Assembly (NCBI GenBank): GCA_959606905.1
Contig: CAUHML010000093.1
Span: forward strand, 1 to 12,585
Direction of reading: 5' to 3'
Origin: an uncultured Bacteroides sp.
GTDB lineage: Bacteria; Bacteroidota; Bacteroidia; Bacteroidales; Bacteroidaceae
DNA: 12,585 nucleotides
Shown here piece after piece: positions 1 through 7,538 of this stretch. How positions within the stretch are numbered: position 1 is the first letter of the stretch; every line of letters starts with the position of its first letter. Under the pieces are notes generated by a model, which worked only from the letters and a program-made list of their open reading frames with translations, was not told the DNA's origin and ran no database searches. A program made the translations under genes and the position numbers.

Positions 1-102
1 ATTTTATATCCTTCTTACTCACCACATAGCCATTTGCCGCAATCAGCCCGTAACCATCTGAATATCTTCATTAAAAACACTCGAAAGTTCCTGGTACTGC
101 AT
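1..102 (-). pseudogene. Possible frameshifted 5' end of a divergent minus-strand gene
   Basis: On the minus strand an ATG at 102-100 opens a frame reading MQYQELSSVFNEDIQMVTG, which stops at TGA (45-43). One extra G in the short G run just before that stop would join it to a second open frame, LIAANGYVVSKKDIK, which continues to the window edge. This pattern suggests either a gene broken by a one-base deletion or a sequencing slip. The family is not recognised. If real, the gene is transcribed away from susC and the inverted repeat at 113-145 lies in the shared upstream region. The stretch is short and could be chance, so confidence is low. Confidence 0.22.
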
Positions 103-112
103 AATACAGAAA

Positions 113-145
113 TTTATGAAAATAATAAATAGCTATTTTCATAAA
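113..145. repeat. Perfect 12-bp inverted repeat upstream of susC
   Basis: TTTATGAAAATA (113-124) is the exact reverse complement of TATTTTCATAAA (134-145), with a 9-nt spacer and a run of A after the right arm. It lies about 115 nt before the susC start. It could be an operator for a dimeric regulator, or a terminator for minus-strand transcription (U-rich in that direction). The rest of 103-258 is A/T-rich. I see no convincing Bacteroides -33 TTTG / -7 TAnnTTTG pair, only weak partial matches near 174-206. Confidence 0.45.
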
Positions 146-258
146 AAAAAGTTCTTTTTTGAGTAAGTTTATTTTTGGTTTGAATTGTTATAATAAAGTA
201 TGCTTCTCGGGAAGACACCTGGTGAAGAAACACGTTAACTTATGTATAATTTTAAATT

Positions 259-3200
259 ATGTTTATGAAAAACAATCATGTTTCTCATGCCCCATGGATG
301 ATGCGGGTTTCATTGATGTTGTTGTTCATGGCATTTTCCGTCCAGTGGTCATTTGCTCAGTTGGATTTAAATGTTTCCCGAACCACTTTGGGGAAAGTCA
401 TCGAACAAATCAAGTCTCAATCCAGTTACAATTTTTTCTATGATGATAAGCTAGCTTCCTTATCTGTAGAAAATGTAAAGCTTTCCAATGCTTCGATAGA
501 GAAAGTGTTGGATGCTGTGTTGAAAGGTAAAAACATCGCTTTCAAGATTGAGGGGGATGTCATCTATCTGTCAGAAAAGAGCCAGACTCCCCAAAACGGC
601 TCTCAACAAGGTAAGGAACGCACCATTATCGGTACTGTATCCGATGATATGGGTCCGCTGATTGGTGTAAACGTATTGGTAAAGGGTACTACTGTAGGTG
701 CCATTACCGATATGGACGGTAACTTTACCTTGGTTACTACCGAAGCCAATCCGGTGCTTCAGATTTCTTACATCGGCTACACCACGCAGGAAATTGCCGT
801 AAAGGGTAACACTCCGCTGGCTGTGAAACTGGCTACAGACTCTCAGCTGATTGATGAAGTGGTGGTTACTGCCTTGGGTATTAAAAGAGCAGAAAAGGCA
901 TTGAGCTACAACGTAACTCAGGTAGACGCTGAATCGGCTTTGGCTGTGAAAGATGCTAACTTTATTAATTCTTTGAACGGTAAGGTAGCCGGTCTGAACA
1001 TCAATGCTTCTTCTTCTGGTATCGGTGGTGCCAGCAAGGTAGTGATGCGTGGTTCTAGAGGTATCGAACAATCTTCCAATGCATTGTATGTAATTGATGG
1101 CATTCCTATGTATAGCTTAAGTGGAACAGGAGGTGGAACAGAATTCGATTCTCAAGGTTCTACTGAAGCTATTGCCGATCTCAACCCTGAAGATATCGAA
1201 TCAATGTCAGTGCTGTCGGGTGCTGCTGCAGCTGCTTTGTATGGTAGCAATGCCTCCAACGGTGCCATCGTTATCACTACCAAGAAAGGTAAAGTAGGTC
1301 GCGTATCACTGACCGTATCTAGCAATACAGAAATGCTGAACCCCTTCGTAATGCCTGATTTCCAAAACCGTTACGGAACTTCTGGTACAGATGCCAGCTG
1401 GGGTAAAAAACTAAATGACGCCAATTACCGTGGTTACGATCCGAAAGATGATTATATGCAAACCGGTATCATCGGTACCGAAACTGTAACCTTGTCTACC
1501 GGTACAGAGAAAAACCAGACGTATTTGTCGGCTGCTGCTGTAAACTCTCGCGGTATCATCCCTAACAATAAGTACGACCGTTACAACTTTACGTTCCGCA
1601 ACACTACTTCTTTCTTGGATGATAAAATGAAACTGGATGTAGGTGCACAGTACGTGATGCAGAAAGACCGTAATATGACTAATCAGGGTATTTATGCCAA
1701 TCCCTTGGCTTCAGCTTATTTGTTCCCGCGTGGCAACGATTGGGATGATTATAAGATGTATGAACGTTATGACCCAGAACGTAATATTTATACACAATAT
1801 TGGCCGCAGGGAGGAGGATCTTTCCGTCTGCAGAACCCGTATTGGATCAACTACCGTAATTTGCGTGAAAACGATAAGAACCGTTACATGCTAAGCGCTG
1901 GTTTGAGCTACGACATCTTAAGCTGGCTGAATGTAAGCGGACGTGTGCGTATTGATAACTCTTACAACGACTATACTCAGAAGTATTATGCTTCTACTGA
2001 AACGACCATTGCTGAAGGTTCAAACGGCTATTATGGTATTACTCGTATGCACGACAAGCAGACCTATGCAGACCTTTTGATTAACATCAACAAGAATTTT
2101 GGAGAAGATTGGAGCCTGACCGCTAATATCGGTGCTTCTTATTCAGATAACCTTTCGGAATCACTGGCAGTGAAAGGTCCTATCGCTTCCAACGGTTTGC
2201 CTAATTTCTTTTCTGTATCTCAGCTTGACAAGCAAACTACTAGACGTGAAGAAGTAGGTTATCGTGAACAGACTCAGTCGGTATTTACTTCAGCTGAAGT
2301 AGGTTATAAGAATGCTTATTACCTGACACTGACTGGCCGTAACGATTGGCCTTCTCAGTTGGCTGGTCCTAATTCTAAGCAGTCTTCTTTCTTCTATCCT
2401 TCAGTAGGTACTTCTATTTTGCTGTCTGAAATCTTCAACTTGCCGGAAAGCATCTCTTATTTGAAATTGCGTGCTTCATGGGCTTCTGTAGGTTTGCCGT
2501 TTGGTCGCTTCCTGGCTAACCCGACTTTTGAATGGGATTTTTCCACAGGTGCTTATAAGTCACAGGCTGCTTATCCGTTGTATGAATTGAAACCCGAACG
2601 TACAGAGTCTTGGGAAGTAGGTTTGACAGCTCGTTTCTTGAAATACTTCAACTTCGATGTATCGTTCTATAACACGAAGACTTATAACCAGACCGTAGAC
2701 GCTCAGTTGTCTCCGACAGGTGGTTATAACAAGTTCTATGCACAGACTGGCGAAGTACGCAACCGTGGTGTGGAATTGTCGCTTGAATTCAAGAATACTT
2801 GGAATAAGTTCACTTGGAACTCTAACTACACCTTCAGTGCCAATAAGAATAAGATTCTGAGTTTGATAGATGGTTATGTAAACCCTGTTACTGGTGAAAC
2901 CATTTCAAAAGAACGTTTGGAAGTAGGTGGTTTGGCCAATGCTAAATTCCTGCTGAAAGTAGGTGGCTCTTTGGGTGACCTTTATTCAGTAAAAGACTTG
3001 GTTCGCGATTCTAACAACAATATCTATGTAGACGAAGAAGGTAAGGTGGCTATTAATGAAAAGGCTGGCGACATCTTCTTGGGTTCGGTATTTCCGAAAG
3101 CCAATATGGCTTGGCGTAACGATTTCCAATACGGTAACTGGGGGCTGGGCTTCTTGCTGACTGCCCGCTTAGGTGGTGTGGTTTATTCAGCTACACAGGC

Positions 3201-3588
3201 TGTGTTAGACTCTTACGGTGTATCTGAAGCTTCGGCTGCTGCCCGTGATAACGGTGGTGTATGGGTGAATGGAACCGATCAGGTAGATGCCCAAAACTGG
3301 TATACAGTAGTAGGTGCTGACAGTGGTATTCCTCAATATTATACCTATAGTGCTACTAATTTGCGTCTGCAAGAAGCTTCTATCAGCTACACTATTCCTA
3401 GAGCGAAGCTGAAAAATGTAATGGATATTACCTTGTCATTGGTAGGTCGCAACTTGTGGATGATTTACAGCAAGGCTCCGTTCGATCCTGAAGCTGTGGC
3501 TAGTACAGGCAACTATTACCAAGGTATTGACTACTTCATGATGCCTAGTCTTCGCAGTGTGGGATTCAATTTGAAACTTAAATTCTAA
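259..3588 (+). CDS. SusC/RagA-family TonB-linked outer membrane transporter with STN domain
   Basis: This 1109-residue protein is a TonB-dependent outer membrane importer that takes up oligosaccharides using energy from TonB-ExbBD. A signal peptide covers residues 1-34 (hydrophobic VSLMLLFMAFSV, cleavage likely after FAQ34). An STN (secretin/TonB N-terminal) domain follows at about 35-107, then a carboxypeptidase-regulatory-like domain (about 122-195) and a TonB-box-like EVVVTALG (200-207). The plug runs to about 345 (ending GAIVITTKKGK), and then comes a long beta-barrel ending in SVGFNLKLKF. The length is usual for SusC proteins carrying an STN domain. Known STN-bearing SusC proteins signal through anti-sigma/ECF-sigma pairs, so control of that kind is inferred, although no such pair is in the window. 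Met3 (position 265) is an equally good start. It heads an operon with susD 11 nt downstream. The glycan substrate is inferred from the GH18 gene, not from this protein. Confidence 0.96.
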   Translation: MFMKNNHVSHAPWMMRVSLMLLFMAFSVQWSFAQLDLNVSRTTLGKVIEQIKSQSSYNFFYDDKLASLSVENVKLSNASIEKVLDAVLKGKNIAFKIEGDVIYLSEKSQTPQNGSQQGKERTIIGTVSDDMGPLIGVNVLVKGTTVGAITDMDGNFTLVTTEANPVLQISYIGYTTQEIAVKGNTPLAVKLATDSQLIDEVVVTALGIKRAEKALSYNVTQVDAESALAVKDANFINSLNGKVAGLNINASSSGIGGASKVVMRGSRGIEQSSNALYVIDGIPMYSLSGTGGGTEFDSQGSTEAIADLNPEDIESMSVLSGAAAAALYGSNASNGAIVITTKKGKVGRVSLTVSSNTEMLNPFVMPDFQNRYGTSGTDASWGKKLNDANYRGYDPKDDYMQTGIIGTETVTLSTGTEKNQTYLSAAAVNSRGIIPNNKYDRYNFTFRNTTSFLDDKMKLDVGAQYVMQKDRNMTNQGIYANPLASAYLFPRGNDWDDYKMYERYDPERNIYTQYWPQGGGSFRLQNPYWINYRNLRENDKNRYMLSAGLSYDILSWLNVSGRVRIDNSYNDYTQKYYASTETTIAEGSNGYYGITRMHDKQTYADLLININKNFGEDWSLTANIGASYSDNLSESLAVKGPIASNGLPNFFSVSQLDKQTTRREEVGYREQTQSVFTSAEVGYKNAYYLTLTGRNDWPSQLAGPNSKQSSFFYPSVGTSILLSEIFNLPESISYLKLRASWASVGLPFGRFLANPTFEWDFSTGAYKSQAAYPLYELKPERTESWEVGLTARFLKYFNFDVSFYNTKTYNQTVDAQLSPTGGYNKFYAQTGEVRNRGVELSLEFKNTWNKFTWNSNYTFSANKNKILSLIDGYVNPVTGETISKERLEVGGLANAKFLLKVGGSLGDLYSVKDLVRDSNNNIYVDEEGKVAINEKAGDIFLGSVFPKANMAWRNDFQYGNWGLGFLLTARLGGVVYSATQAVLDSYGVSEASAAARDNGGVWVNGTDQVDAQNWYTVVGADSGIPQYYTYSATNLRLQEASISYTIPRAKLKNVMDITLSLVGRNLWMIYSKAPFDPEAVASTGNYYQGIDYFMMPSLRSVGFNLKLKF

Positions 3589-3599
3589 AAAAGATACAG

Positions 3600-5222
3600 A
3601 TGAAAAAGAATACAATATTACAGTTGGTTGCGGGTATATTTCTTTTTGGAACTACGGCTTGCACCAGCAATTTCGAAGACTATAATAAAAATCCCCATGA
3701 ACCCGATACGGAGGATATGGGTGCTGACTTGTATTTGGTGAAAGCATTGGTGCTGAACCTTCAGGACTTGATGATGCCCGAGAATGAAAACTTCGCCCAG
3801 TATGTAGAATGCTTGATGGCAGGTAACTTGGGTGGCTATGCTGCTGACTCTAATCTGGGTACAGGTTGGTCTGGCCGTTATGCTACATTCAATCCTTCTG
3901 AAGCGTGGCAGGCCATTCCATTCAATGATTTTTATGAAAAATTCTATCCTACTTATTTCAACCTGACTTCTCAGAGTCAAGAAGAGTTGTACTTGAGTTT
4001 GGCGGAATTGTATCGAATTGCCGTTATGTTGCGCGTTACCGACACATATGGTCCTATCCCTTATTCTAAGGTAGGTGTGGCCAATGCCATCAAGTCGCCG
4101 TACGATTCTCAGAAGGAAGTTTACACCAAGATGTTTCAGGATTTGGATAAGGTTATCGAAGTTCTGGACAAGTATGCTGCCCAAAACTTTAGTTCCGGTG
4201 CCGATAAAATTTACGAAGGTAACACTGCTGCTTGGGTGAAATTTGCTAATTCCTTGAAGCTGCGTATGGCTATGCGTACTTGCTATGTCAGCGGATTTAA
4301 TGTAGACGGTAAGTCTTCTCAGCAGCTAGCTGAAGAAGCCGTAGCCGGTGGAGTAATGACTACCGCTGCCGACGGTGCTTACCGCAAGGTAGCCGATCAC
4401 AATCCGTGGCAACGCTTTATGGTAATGTGGTCTGATGCCCGCATAGCAGCCGATCTTACTTGTTACATGAATGCCTTCAATGACCCCCGTCGTGAAGCCT
4501 ACTATGGTAAGAATACTTTTGCTACTGTTTCTGATGATAATTATACAGGCAATCAGAATACTTATGTAGGTTTGCGTCGCGGTATCCGTCAAGGTGAGTT
4601 TAACTCTTGGTCTCACGGTTATTCTACGATGAAGGTGACTGAAACCAGTGATATTGTAGTGTTCCGTGCTTCAGAAGTAGCTTTCCTTCGTGCTGAAGGT
4701 GCACTTCGCGGATGGAATATGGGTGGTACAGCCAAAAATTTGTATGAAGAAGGTATCCGTATTTCTTTCGAAGAAAACGGCATCTCTGAAGGGTTGAGTA
4801 CATACTTGGCTAATACAAATAAGGTGTCAAATTATGTAGACCCTCTGAAAGGACAAAACGGTCAGAGTTATGATTATTCAGCTCCACTTAACACTAATGT
4901 AACGGTGGCATGGCAAGATGGTGATTTTGAGCAATCACTGGAACGCATCATCACTCAGAAGTGGATTGCCAACTTTCCTAATGGTATGGAAGCTTGGTCT
5001 GAATATCGTCGTACTGGTTATCCGAAACTCATGCCGATGGTTGCCAATGAAAGTAAGGGCGTGGTAGACGATCAGGAAGGTGCTCGACGTATGCCTTATC
5101 CGGCAAATGAATACCGTGAGAATAAAGAATATGTGGAAGCTGCTGCTATTGTATTGGGCGAAGAGTCTAACACGAAAAAAGGTGATACCATGGCCACACA
5201 CGTATGGTGGGATTGTAAATAA
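3600..5222 (+). CDS. SusD/RagB-like surface glycan-binding lipoprotein
   Basis: This 540-residue lipoprotein is the SusD partner that caps the SusC barrel and captures glycan at the cell surface. A lipoprotein signal peptide ends at TTAC21. The mature start FEDYNKNP (25-32) is typical of the SusD-like_2 type. Other family landmarks are DTYGPIPYS (148-156) in the helical TPR-like scaffold and the C-terminal RIITQKWIANFPNGMEAW region (about 449-465), followed by YRRTGYPKL. The length is normal for the family. It starts 11 nt after the susC stop, so it is almost certainly co-transcribed and co-assembled with that transporter. The family call is secure. The ligand (probably an N-glycan) is inferred only from the GH18 genes downstream. 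Confidence 0.95.
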   Translation: MKKNTILQLVAGIFLFGTTACTSNFEDYNKNPHEPDTEDMGADLYLVKALVLNLQDLMMPENENFAQYVECLMAGNLGGYAADSNLGTGWSGRYATFNPSEAWQAIPFNDFYEKFYPTYFNLTSQSQEELYLSLAELYRIAVMLRVTDTYGPIPYSKVGVANAIKSPYDSQKEVYTKMFQDLDKVIEVLDKYAAQNFSSGADKIYEGNTAAWVKFANSLKLRMAMRTCYVSGFNVDGKSSQQLAEEAVAGGVMTTAADGAYRKVADHNPWQRFMVMWSDARIAADLTCYMNAFNDPRREAYYGKNTFATVSDDNYTGNQNTYVGLRRGIRQGEFNSWSHGYSTMKVTETSDIVVFRASEVAFLRAEGALRGWNMGGTAKNLYEEGIRISFEENGISEGLSTYLANTNKVSNYVDPLKGQNGQSYDYSAPLNTNVTVAWQDGDFEQSLERIITQKWIANFPNGMEAWSEYRRTGYPKLMPMVANESKGVVDDQEGARRMPYPANEYRENKEYVEAAAIVLGEESNTKKGDTMATHVWWDCK

Positions 5223-5233
5223 TTGGATTTAAA

Positions 5234-6340
5234 ATGACTATTACGAATATGAAAAGAAATATTAGAAACGGCCTGTTCAAGACATCGCTTTTAGGAGTGG
5301 CATTGGTGGCCGCTACTTCTTGCTTGGATTGGACAGAAGTGGAAAGTTTGGAGTTAAATGCTCCTACCTTGGAATCTCAGAATCCAGAGCTGTATGCACA
5401 ATACCTGCAATCGCTGGTGGACTTCAAGAACTCAGATCATCAGGTGGTGATTGCTTCCTTCAATAATCAGGGAGGTATACCTTCTAACCGCAGCCAGCAT
5501 CTTTGCGATATGCCCGACAGCTTGGATTACATTTGCTTTGCCAATGTATTGGAAGTAAGTCAAGTGAACAAGGACGAGATGTCCGAGGTGCGTAAGAAAG
5601 GTACCAAGGTGATTGGTTTGATAGACTTCGATAAAATAGATAGCGATTGGAAGGCTATCTTGGAAGCTGAAGCCAATCAGCAGCCTGCTCCTGCCGAAGA
5701 AGGGCAGGAAGGAAGCGAGGGTGAAGACGATGTAGAGGTAGATAATGCTACTCGCTTCATTGAATTCTGCAAGGCTGAAACAACCAAAGCTCTTGATGCC
5801 TGCACCGCTTTAGGGGTAGATGGTATCGAAATGAACTTTACCGGATACGATTTGAATTCTTTGGTAGAAGAAGCTATTGCAGCTGAAACAGCCCGTCAGG
5901 GAGCATTTTTCGATTTGATTGCTGCTTGGAAAGCTGTAAATGCCGACAAAGATTTGTTGTTCAAAGGACTTCCGCAGAATGTAATGACCAAGAGCATTCT
6001 GTCTGAATGTAAATACATCATTGTATATGCTCATCATGCGGTGAATTTGTCTCAGATGTCTTACTTAGTTCACATGGGTATAGTGAAGGATGTACCTACC
6101 GATCGTTTTGTAATCGGTGTATCTACTCCGTATAAGACAGCTTCAGGAGATGCTTACGGCCAGTTTGTAGACGGAACTTCCAGTATCATCGGTGCTGCTA
6201 ACTGGGCTTTGGGTATATCGGATGTGTTTACCAGAGTCGGTATCTCTGTAGATAATATCGAAAAGGATTATTTTAATGTAGCACGTATTTATCCTACATT
6301 GAAAGATGCTATCAATATCATAAGTCCAACTGTAAAATAA
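5234..6340 (+). CDS. Catalytically inactive GH18-fold lipoprotein, probable surface glycan-binding protein
   Basis: A 368-residue lipoprotein with the lipobox ATSC30 (Cys25 if translation starts at the second Met, position 5249). It has the GH18-like strand LGVDGIEMNFTGYD (193-206), but where active GH18 enzymes have D-x-E, the motif reads D196-G-I-E199-M-N201-F-T203. The acid/base Glu is therefore Thr and the assisting Asp is Asn. Hydrolysis is not expected and glycan binding is the likely role. GH18-like surface binding proteins in SusCD-linked N-glycan loci of B. thetaiotaomicron (BT3985, BT1045) are, as I recall, precedents. A low-complexity acidic insertion (about 150-170, rich in E, G, D) sits in the barrel before that strand. 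It begins 11 nt after susD and 9 nt before the next gene, so it belongs to the operon. Confidence 0.82.
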   Translation: MTITNMKRNIRNGLFKTSLLGVALVAATSCLDWTEVESLELNAPTLESQNPELYAQYLQSLVDFKNSDHQVVIASFNNQGGIPSNRSQHLCDMPDSLDYICFANVLEVSQVNKDEMSEVRKKGTKVIGLIDFDKIDSDWKAILEAEANQQPAPAEEGQEGSEGEDDVEVDNATRFIEFCKAETTKALDACTALGVDGIEMNFTGYDLNSLVEEAIAAETARQGAFFDLIAAWKAVNADKDLLFKGLPQNVMTKSILSECKYIIVYAHHAVNLSQMSYLVHMGIVKDVPTDRFVIGVSTPYKTASGDAYGQFVDGTSSIIGAANWALGISDVFTRVGISVDNIEKDYFNVARIYPTLKDAINIISPTVK

Positions 6341-6349
6341 CGATTATCT

Positions 6350-7519
6350 ATGAAATTAAATAAATTATTATTCACTGCTGTAGCCGGCTTTGCCACTTTG
6401 CTGGTCGGTTGCCAAGAGTATGATGAAGACAAGCATCATTACGACAACCAGCTTTTTATTTCTTCTTCTATCTTTACGAAAGAAATAAAATTTAAAGCGG
6501 GCGATGACAAGCTACAGGATGGCTTGTCGGTAGCCATTGCCAAGCCGGAAGCCTATGACATCAAGGTAACAATGGAGCCTGCTCCAGAGTTATTGCCTAC
6601 TTATCGCTTGGCTTATTACGATGAAAATGCCATATTGCTGCCCGAAGAATATTATTCTATGTCTGAAACTTCTACGGTGATTTCGTCGGGTGCTGTGGCC
6701 AGTGCTAAACTGCCTATCGAATTCAGTAACATCGGTAATCTGGATAGAAACGAAACGTATGTATTACCGATAACTGTGCAATCGGCCGATGGTATCGGCA
6801 TTCTGCAGAGTGCTAAGAATTACTATTACGTGTTCCGCGGAGCTTCCTTGGTGAACGTGGTTTGTAACATTGCTAAGAACAGAGCTTATCCGGACTTTAA
6901 TGACGATGCTAAGTTTAATAATCTCTCTCAACAGACTATGGAGGTATTGTTCAAGGCAAACGCATTTCCCAATCAGCTGAACACCTTGATGGGTATTGAA
7001 GGCCATTACTTGCTGCGTATGGGTGATGCTGGTGTACCTTCTAACCAGCTGCAGGTGGCTACTAGTAGCGGTAATTTAACCAGTACTGACTTGACATTCG
7101 AAAGCAACAAATGGTATCACGTGGCAGTTACTTTCAATCGCGGCAATATTAAGGTATACGTGAACGGTGAAGAAAAATATGCCGGTAATGTAAGTATGTC
7201 TTCAGTTGACTTGGGTGCCAAGCATCATAACGAAGAAGATGGTAGTCGTGTGTTCTGGATAGGTTATTCTTATTCTTCTGACCGCTTCTTCGATGGTGTG
7301 GTATCTGAAGTTAGAATCTGGAATAAGGAACTGACAGCCGATGAAATCAAGGCTCCTAATCATTTCTATACGGTAGATCCCGCATCAGATGGACTGCTTT
7401 CTTACTGGAAGTTTGATGATGGTGCTGGTCAGGTAGCTAAAGACTATACAGCCAACGGTTACGATTTGACTATCGAAGATGAACCTACGTGGGTACCGGT
7501 TTCTTTGCCGGAAAATTAA
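6350..7519 (+). CDS. DUF1735 + LamG/concanavalin-A-like domain lipoprotein, probable glycan-binding protein
   Basis: A 389-residue lipoprotein with signal peptide and lipobox LVGC21, followed by the acidic QEYDED that matches Bacteroides surface-export signals. Residues about 35-165 look like a DUF1735 beta-sandwich (YRLAYYDENAILLPEEYYSM, then TYVLPITVQSADGIGIL), a module common in surface proteins of SusCD loci. Residues about 185-375 form a LamG/concanavalin-A-like jelly roll, with WYHVAVTFNRGNIKVYVNGE (from W255), VSEVRIWNKELTADEI (W324) and SYWKFDDGAG (W353). No glycosidase catalytic motif is visible. The layout matches the BT3986-type protein I recall beside a BT3987-type GH18 enzyme. 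Glycan binding at the surface is inferred from the domains and from its position between two GH18 genes. The gap to the next gene is 19 nt. Confidence 0.85.
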   Translation: MKLNKLLFTAVAGFATLLVGCQEYDEDKHHYDNQLFISSSIFTKEIKFKAGDDKLQDGLSVAIAKPEAYDIKVTMEPAPELLPTYRLAYYDENAILLPEEYYSMSETSTVISSGAVASAKLPIEFSNIGNLDRNETYVLPITVQSADGIGILQSAKNYYYVFRGASLVNVVCNIAKNRAYPDFNDDAKFNNLSQQTMEVLFKANAFPNQLNTLMGIEGHYLLRMGDAGVPSNQLQVATSSGNLTSTDLTFESNKWYHVAVTFNRGNIKVYVNGEEKYAGNVSMSSVDLGAKHHNEEDGSRVFWIGYSYSSDRFFDGVVSEVRIWNKELTADEIKAPNHFYTVDPASDGLLSYWKFDDGAGQVAKDYTANGYDLTIEDEPTWVPVSLPEN

Positions 7520-7538
7520 TTCTTTAACGATTTAACAT

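Noticed and set aside
113..145. Invertible (phase-variable) promoter switch upstream of susC
   Set aside because: The inverted arms are only 9 nt apart, too close to enclose a promoter. No second pair of longer inverted repeats and no invertase gene were seen.
159..443. 94-codon plus-strand open frame overlapping the susC start
   Set aside because: It overlaps the SusC signal peptide and STN region in another frame, and the translation has no domain or signal features. The SusC frame is certain.
571..1071. 166-codon minus-strand open frame
   Set aside because: It is antisense to the SusC carboxypeptidase-regulatory and plug domains. The peptide is low in recognisable structure, typical of a codon-bias shadow.
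3618..4184. 188-codon minus-strand open frame
   Set aside because: It lies entirely antisense to susD with no domain, signal peptide or independent spacing.
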